A stretch of 64,000 nucleotides of DNA, taken from Pedobacter sp. SYP-B3415 (GTDB lineage Bacteria > Bacteroidota > Bacteroidia > Sphingobacteriales > Sphingobacteriaceae). Of the stretch, positions 60,310 to 64,000 are shown piece after piece; the stretch's first letter is position 1, and each line of letters opens with the position of its first letter. A program made the position numbers and the translations under genes. The notes below the pieces were generated by a model. The model made no database searches. It saw nothing but the letters and a program-made list of their open reading frames with translations, and was not told the DNA's origin. The stretch covers positions 124,001 to 188,000 of the forward strand of contig NZ_RXNQ01000037.1 in assembly GCF_004138205.1 (NCBI RefSeq), in the 5' to 3' direction.

Positions 60310-63300
60310 TTATGCCTGTACAGTTGTGTCTATGTTCCTAACTTTTGTCATGTAACCAATACCAGGTTGTGTATTGATCTCTTCGAGCACATAGTATACA
60401 CGCTCATTGCGCAGTGCTTTCGATACTTCCGATTCCGGATCGTTCGCATCACCGAAGATGATGGCATTTGCAGAACATGCCTGCTGGCAAGCCATTTTGA
60501 TGTCGCCGTCACGCAGCGGACGTTTCTCGAGTTTGGCCTCAAGTTTACCGCCCTGGATACGCTGAATACACATCGTACATTTCTCCATGACACCTCTTGA
60601 ACGGGCAGTTACATCGGGGTTCAGAACCAGTTGTGTAAACTCATTGTTCATGTAGTTATCGAAACGTGAGTCGTTCCAGTAGTTGAACCAGTTGAAACGG
60701 CGTACTTTGTACGGACAGTTGTTTGCGCAGTAACGGGTACCAACACAACGGTTGTAAGCCATCTGGTTCAGACCGTCTGATGAGTGAACGGTTGCAAGTA
60801 CAGGACATACCGTCTCGCATGGTGCGTGGTCACAGTGCTGGCAAAGCATCGGCTGGTGCACAACAGAAACGTTGTCCATATTTTCCAGCTCTGCAATTTC
60901 GGTTTCTTTTGTAACCGAACGGATGCCGCTTCCGGTACCGTGTGCACCACCTTCGTGTGCTTCTTTGTCGTCTCCGTCCTGATTAAAGCTATAATAGCGG
61001 TCAATACGGATCCAGTGCATTTCACGGCGACGGCGAACCTCGTCTTTACCAACAACAGGAATGTTGTTCTCAACGTTACAGGCTACAACACATGAACCGC
61101 AACCGGTACAGGCGTTCAGGTCGATAGCCATTACCCATTTATTGCCAGGTGTTTCCCATTTGTCCCACAGATCGTAGGTCTTGTGTTTCGCATGGTCGTT
61201 ACCTGAACCTGAAGCAGGGTTTTTCAGATAATCTTTCAGTGTAGTTTCCCGGATCACATTTCTGCCCTCGAAAGAGTGGTGAGTTTGTGTCTGGGCAAGT
61301 TCTTCACGTCCGCCCGCTTTTTCAAGCTTGACTGTATTGGCGTACTGCAGTGTACCGTTTACATATTTAACGAACGGATAAGCGTTCTTTCCAACGTTAT
61401 CTCCCGCTTTACCAACTTTGGTACGGCCATAGCCTAATGCCACAGACGCAGTTCCGCGTGCCTGACCGGGCTGGATAAGCAAAGGCAGGATCACTTCATA
61501 ACCGTTGTCTGCTTTTACGCGTACCAGGTCAAATTCCTGGAAACCGAGTTCTTCGGCGAACTTCGGCGAAAGCGATACATAGTTGTCCCAGGTAACTTTT
61601 GTTACCGGATCAGGCAGCTCCTGCAGAAATGCGTTATTGGCATGTTTACCGTCGCGCATCGGAATGCTTTCATATACATGCAACTGCACGTCTTTTTCAA
61701 GCGCCTTAGCTCTGTTTACGATAGAAGGAACGACTGCTGCCAGTGACAGGCCAAAGCTGTACGTTCCGGCGGTTTTAGCTGGAAGCATTACAACGCCTGT
61801 CTGAAGCAGGTCTCTCCAGGTTTTGCCTGAAGCAGGAAGGATATTTTTCTCCCAATAGTTACGAACGTACTGGTAGTATTCTTTAACCGGATTGTTCGAC
61901 CAGTTCAGGAGGCTTTCTTCTGCCTGACGGGTGTTGAAAACCGGGTTGATGGTAGGCTGAACAACCGAGAAATAACCGGCGTACATACTTGCATCTCCCC
62001 ATGATTCGAGGTAGTTGTTATTGATGGCAATTACCTTACAGATCGAAGCCGTCTCGTCTTCGCGGTCAGCGAATGATACCGTTAACGGAACTTTTTTCAA
62101 AGCTTCAACAAATGCTTTGGTATCCGGTGCATCGTAAGCTGGGTTGCTGTCCAGGAAAAAGACCGCACCAACTTCGCCACGGTTCATTTCGTTGATCAGC
62201 TCAGCAAATTCAGCATCGTTACCTGCGTATTTCTGGAATGGATTGTCCAGATCGATCGTTGTACCGTAGTTACCCAGGGCAGCGTTGATGGCGTTAACCA
62301 GGATCTGCGTAGATACGTCGTTTGTTCCTGAAAGGACAAGTGATCTGCCTTTCGCGTTTACAAGTTCTTTTGCTGCAAGTTTGATTGCCTTGTCAGCCAC
62401 CGCATTGTTGCCAAGCGCGGCACCTGATAACGCCTGACCGGTAACTGCGTTGTATAAGGCGATCAGCGCCGGACCTTCTTCAGACAATTTAATAGTAATG
62501 CGTGAGTCTGCATTCGTTCCTGTAAGGCTCATGCCCGACTCGAACTGAATGTGACGTGACATCTTACCGCCTTTCAGAGCTTTTGCATCGCGGTTTGAAA
62601 CATACTGTGCTGTTGTTTCTTCACAACCCAGCCAGGTACCAAGGAAGTCGGCACCGAAACTTACGATTACATCTGTGCGGTCAAAATTATATTTTGGCAG
62701 TACGGCTTTACCAAAGCTGTTTTCATTTGCTTTGATCATACCGGTGTAAGAAACCGGATCGTACTGAACATGTTTGGTAGTAGGGTAAGCTGTTGCAAAG
62801 TCAGCAATCACAGCTTTGGTAGATGGACTGTGAACTGTTGATGAAACGATTTTAACTTTCTTGCCTGAAGCCTGAACTTTATTCAGTTCGCCTTTTACAA
62901 AAGCGTCTACATCTTTCCAGTTTGCATCTTTATTACCGTTTACAACCGGCTTTTTAAGCTTGGAAACATCGTACAGGTCAAGAACGGAAGCCTGTGCCTG
63001 CGGATCTGTACCCCGGCTGAAAGGACCGGCATTGGGATTCGGCTCGATCTTGATCGGGCGACCCTCCCGGGTTTTAACTAAGATGCTCTGACCTTTGAAA
63101 CTGGATACATAAAAATTCGGAATGCCGGGAATAACCTCTTCAGGTTTAACCAGGTATGGAATTGATTTATGCAGAGGAGCAGTCTGACAGGCTGCCAGCG
63201 TCACCGCACCCAGACCAAAGCCAAGGGCTTTCAGGAAGTCGCGGCGGGGCGTAACAGTACTCAGGCCTGCTTCATTCAAAACATCTTCAATTGGAAGGGG

Positions 63301-63390
63301 TTCAGCGAATTCACTTTTGTTGGCTTCAACAAATTCACTTGTGTTGTTATACTCTTCTAAACCCTTCCAGTATTTCTTGTTGCTTTCCAT
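60310..63390 (-). CDS. actB: Alternative complex III iron-sulfur subunit ActB
   Basis: A 1026-residue fusion. A twin-arginine-like segment (RRDFLKALGFGLGAVTLAAC, about 49-68) ends in a Cys that may be lipidated. Residues about 75-720 resemble a molybdopterin oxidoreductase but in this family carry no cofactor. The C-terminal part is a PsrB-like ferredoxin domain with CTGCGSCVVACNVENN, CQHCDHAPCETVCP, CVGTRYCANNCPY and CTMCIQRIQGGK followed by CQQAC: ligands for three [4Fe-4S] and one [3Fe-4S] cluster. It lies between actA and actC. Confidence 0.94.
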   Translation of the reverse strand: MESNKKYWKGLEEYNNTSEFVEANKSEFAEPLPIEDVLNEAGLSTVTPRRDFLKALGFGLGAVTLAACQTAPLHKSIPYLVKPEEVIPGIPNFYVSSFKGQSILVKTREGRPIKIEPNPNAGPFSRGTDPQAQASVLDLYDVSKLKKPVVNGNKDANWKDVDAFVKGELNKVQASGKKVKIVSSTVHSPSTKAVIADFATAYPTTKHVQYDPVSYTGMIKANENSFGKAVLPKYNFDRTDVIVSFGADFLGTWLGCEETTAQYVSNRDAKALKGGKMSRHIQFESGMSLTGTNADSRITIKLSEEGPALIALYNAVTGQALSGAALGNNAVADKAIKLAAKELVNAKGRSLVLSGTNDVSTQILVNAINAALGNYGTTIDLDNPFQKYAGNDAEFAELINEMNRGEVGAVFFLDSNPAYDAPDTKAFVEALKKVPLTVSFADREDETASICKVIAINNNYLESWGDASMYAGYFSVVQPTINPVFNTRQAEESLLNWSNNPVKEYYQYVRNYWEKNILPASGKTWRDLLQTGVVMLPAKTAGTYSFGLSLAAVVPSIVNRAKALEKDVQLHVYESIPMRDGKHANNAFLQELPDPVTKVTWDNYVSLSPKFAEELGFQEFDLVRVKADNGYEVILPLLIQPGQARGTASVALGYGRTKVGKAGDNVGKNAYPFVKYVNGTLQYANTVKLEKAGGREELAQTQTHHSFEGRNVIRETTLKDYLKNPASGSGNDHAKHKTYDLWDKWETPGNKWVMAIDLNACTGCGSCVVACNVENNIPVVGKDEVRRRREMHWIRIDRYYSFNQDGDDKEAHEGGAHGTGSGIRSVTKETEIAELENMDNVSVVHQPMLCQHCDHAPCETVCPVLATVHSSDGLNQMAYNRCVGTRYCANNCPYKVRRFNWFNYWNDSRFDNYMNNEFTQLVLNPDVTARSRGVMEKCTMCIQRIQGGKLEAKLEKRPLRDGDIKMACQQACSANAIIFGDANDPESEVSKALRNERVYYVLEEINTQPGIGYMTKVRNIDTTVQA

Positions 63391-63435
63391 TTAAGCTATA
63401 TTACTGTTTATCGAACGTTCTTAACTAATCTTCTA

Positions 63436-64000
63436 TTAATAGTGGCATTTTGCACACTCCATACCGCCAAGCAGTGCAGGAGTAATCTTCTCGCCTTTTT
63501 TGATCTTCTCGTGTGCGGCGATCACTTTGGTATAGAAGGCATTGTCTTTGCCAGAGATTTCAGCCTCTTTGTGGCAGTTGATACACCATTTCATGGTGAG
63601 CGGAGAGAACTGGTAGATTTCTTCCATGGTATTAACAGGACCATGACAAGCAAAACAAACCGGCTCTTCAGGTTTCAGACCTTTCTCCTTGCGGATAGCC
63701 TGCTCGCCTACCACAACGTGCTGTGAGTGGTTGAAGTAAGCAAAATCCGGAAGGTTGTGTACACGAACCCATTCAACAGGTTTCTCTTTTGTTTTGTCAA
63801 AGGTCATGCTCTCTGGATCGTAACCAAGCGCGGTATAGATCTTCTGGATTTCAGGAGAAATGTTTCCGTCATAATTGTCACGTGCCTGTACCGCTTTGTG
63901 GCAGTTCATACAAACGTTAAGCGACGGGATCGATGCATTTTTAGATTTGAATGCCCCTGAGTGACAGTACTGACAATCGATCTGGTTTGTTCCGGCATGC
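63436..64000 (-). CDS. actA: Alternative complex III pentahaem cytochrome ActA, 5' partial
   Basis: The last 187 residues of ActA; the gene runs off the window end. Five CxxCH haem sites are visible: CQYCH (about 63970), CMNCH (about 63910), CFACH, CINCH and CAKCH five bases before the stop codon. That is the full haem count of ActA, so only the N-terminal signal/anchor part is missing. The ATG at 63909 is internal. It takes electrons from ActB and hands them to ActE. It is the first gene of the operon here, 45 bp upstream of actB. Confidence 0.92.
   Translation of the reverse strand, partial: HAGTNQIDCQYCHSGAFKSKNASIPSLNVCMNCHKAVQARDNYDGNISPEIQKIYTALGYDPESMTFDKTKEKPVEWVRVHNLPDFAYFNHSQHVVVGEQAIRKEKGLKPEEPVCFACHGPVNTMEEIYQFSPLTMKWCINCHKEAEISGKDNAFYTKVIAAHEKIKKGEKITPALLGGMECAKCHY

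Noticed and set aside
53235..63390. Long open frames on the plus strand opposite the oxidase and act genes
   Set aside because: They are shadows of strongly conserved minus-strand genes and contain no signals of their own.

Overview
The window is a dense chromosomal segment of a Bacteroidota bacterium. The evidence is a SusC-like plug/beta-barrel protein, an alternative complex III plus aa3 oxidase operon, DUF4292, DUF4286 and CAMC-type small proteins, lipoproteins without Shine-Dalgarno leaders, and promoter elements of the Bacteroidota type (TTG, about 20 nt, TAnnTTTG). A Sphingobacteriales member (Pedobacter- or Mucilaginibacter-like) is my inference; the genus cannot be read from this sequence. 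I saw no rRNA, tRNA, insertion sequence, prophage or CRISPR array.

Layout. 1-5.1 kb: the C-terminal part of an outer-membrane barrel protein, then feoAB for ferrous iron uptake. 5.1-9.0 kb: a lipoprotein, a secreted TraB/DUF5694-like protein, and a LytS/LytTR two-component pair whose upstream region carries five boxes phased every 21 bp. 9.0-21.9 kb: a polyol/phosphoester locus. It holds a secreted glycerophosphodiesterase, a histidine phosphatase, a D-ribulokinase-like and an LsrK-like FGGY kinase, a hydroxyacid dehydrogenase, a polyol permease, a GxDLY/SGNH esterase, a Tat-exported metallophosphatase, a divergent DeoR regulator and a Tat-exported phospholipase C. 22-37.9 kb: a long co-directional minus-strand run of housekeeping and envelope genes (mltD, gatA, two tatA, an envC-like gene, a DUF4292 lipoprotein, TPR, dut, flippase, acylphosphatase, nitronate monooxygenase, amidohydrolase, an OmpR/HK pair and an S9-peptidase-like lipoprotein that has lost two catalytic residues). 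38-44.7 kb: plus-strand TPR, DUF4286, rfbC, a multi-PAS protein without an ATPase domain and a lone receiver, with one DUF1624 acyltransferase-like gene on the minus strand. 44.8-47.4 kb: an OmpA lipoprotein, DUF2461, a CAMC membrane protein and a DUF2807 protein.

47.4-48.2 kb is the only long stretch without a gene. It is a composite repeat array made of heptanucleotide-periodic tracts, most of them capped by a GGGCGCAGA-CCCC module. 48.2-64 kb is one large respiratory operon on the minus strand: actABCDEF (alternative complex III, quinol to cytochrome c), ctaC and ctaD, a hairpin, ctaA and ctaB (haem A synthesis), two subunit III genes, subunit IV, a SCO-like protein lacking every copper ligand, and DUF420. 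Electrons would pass from menaquinol through the Act complex and the haem c of ActA/ActE to CuA of CtaC and then to oxygen at CtaD.

The strongest points for follow-up are the heptad repeat array, the phased LytTR boxes, the two degenerate proteins (S9-like and SCO-like), the polyol/phosphoester locus, and the recurrent promoter elements 4-6 nt upstream of start codons, which suggest leaderless transcripts.
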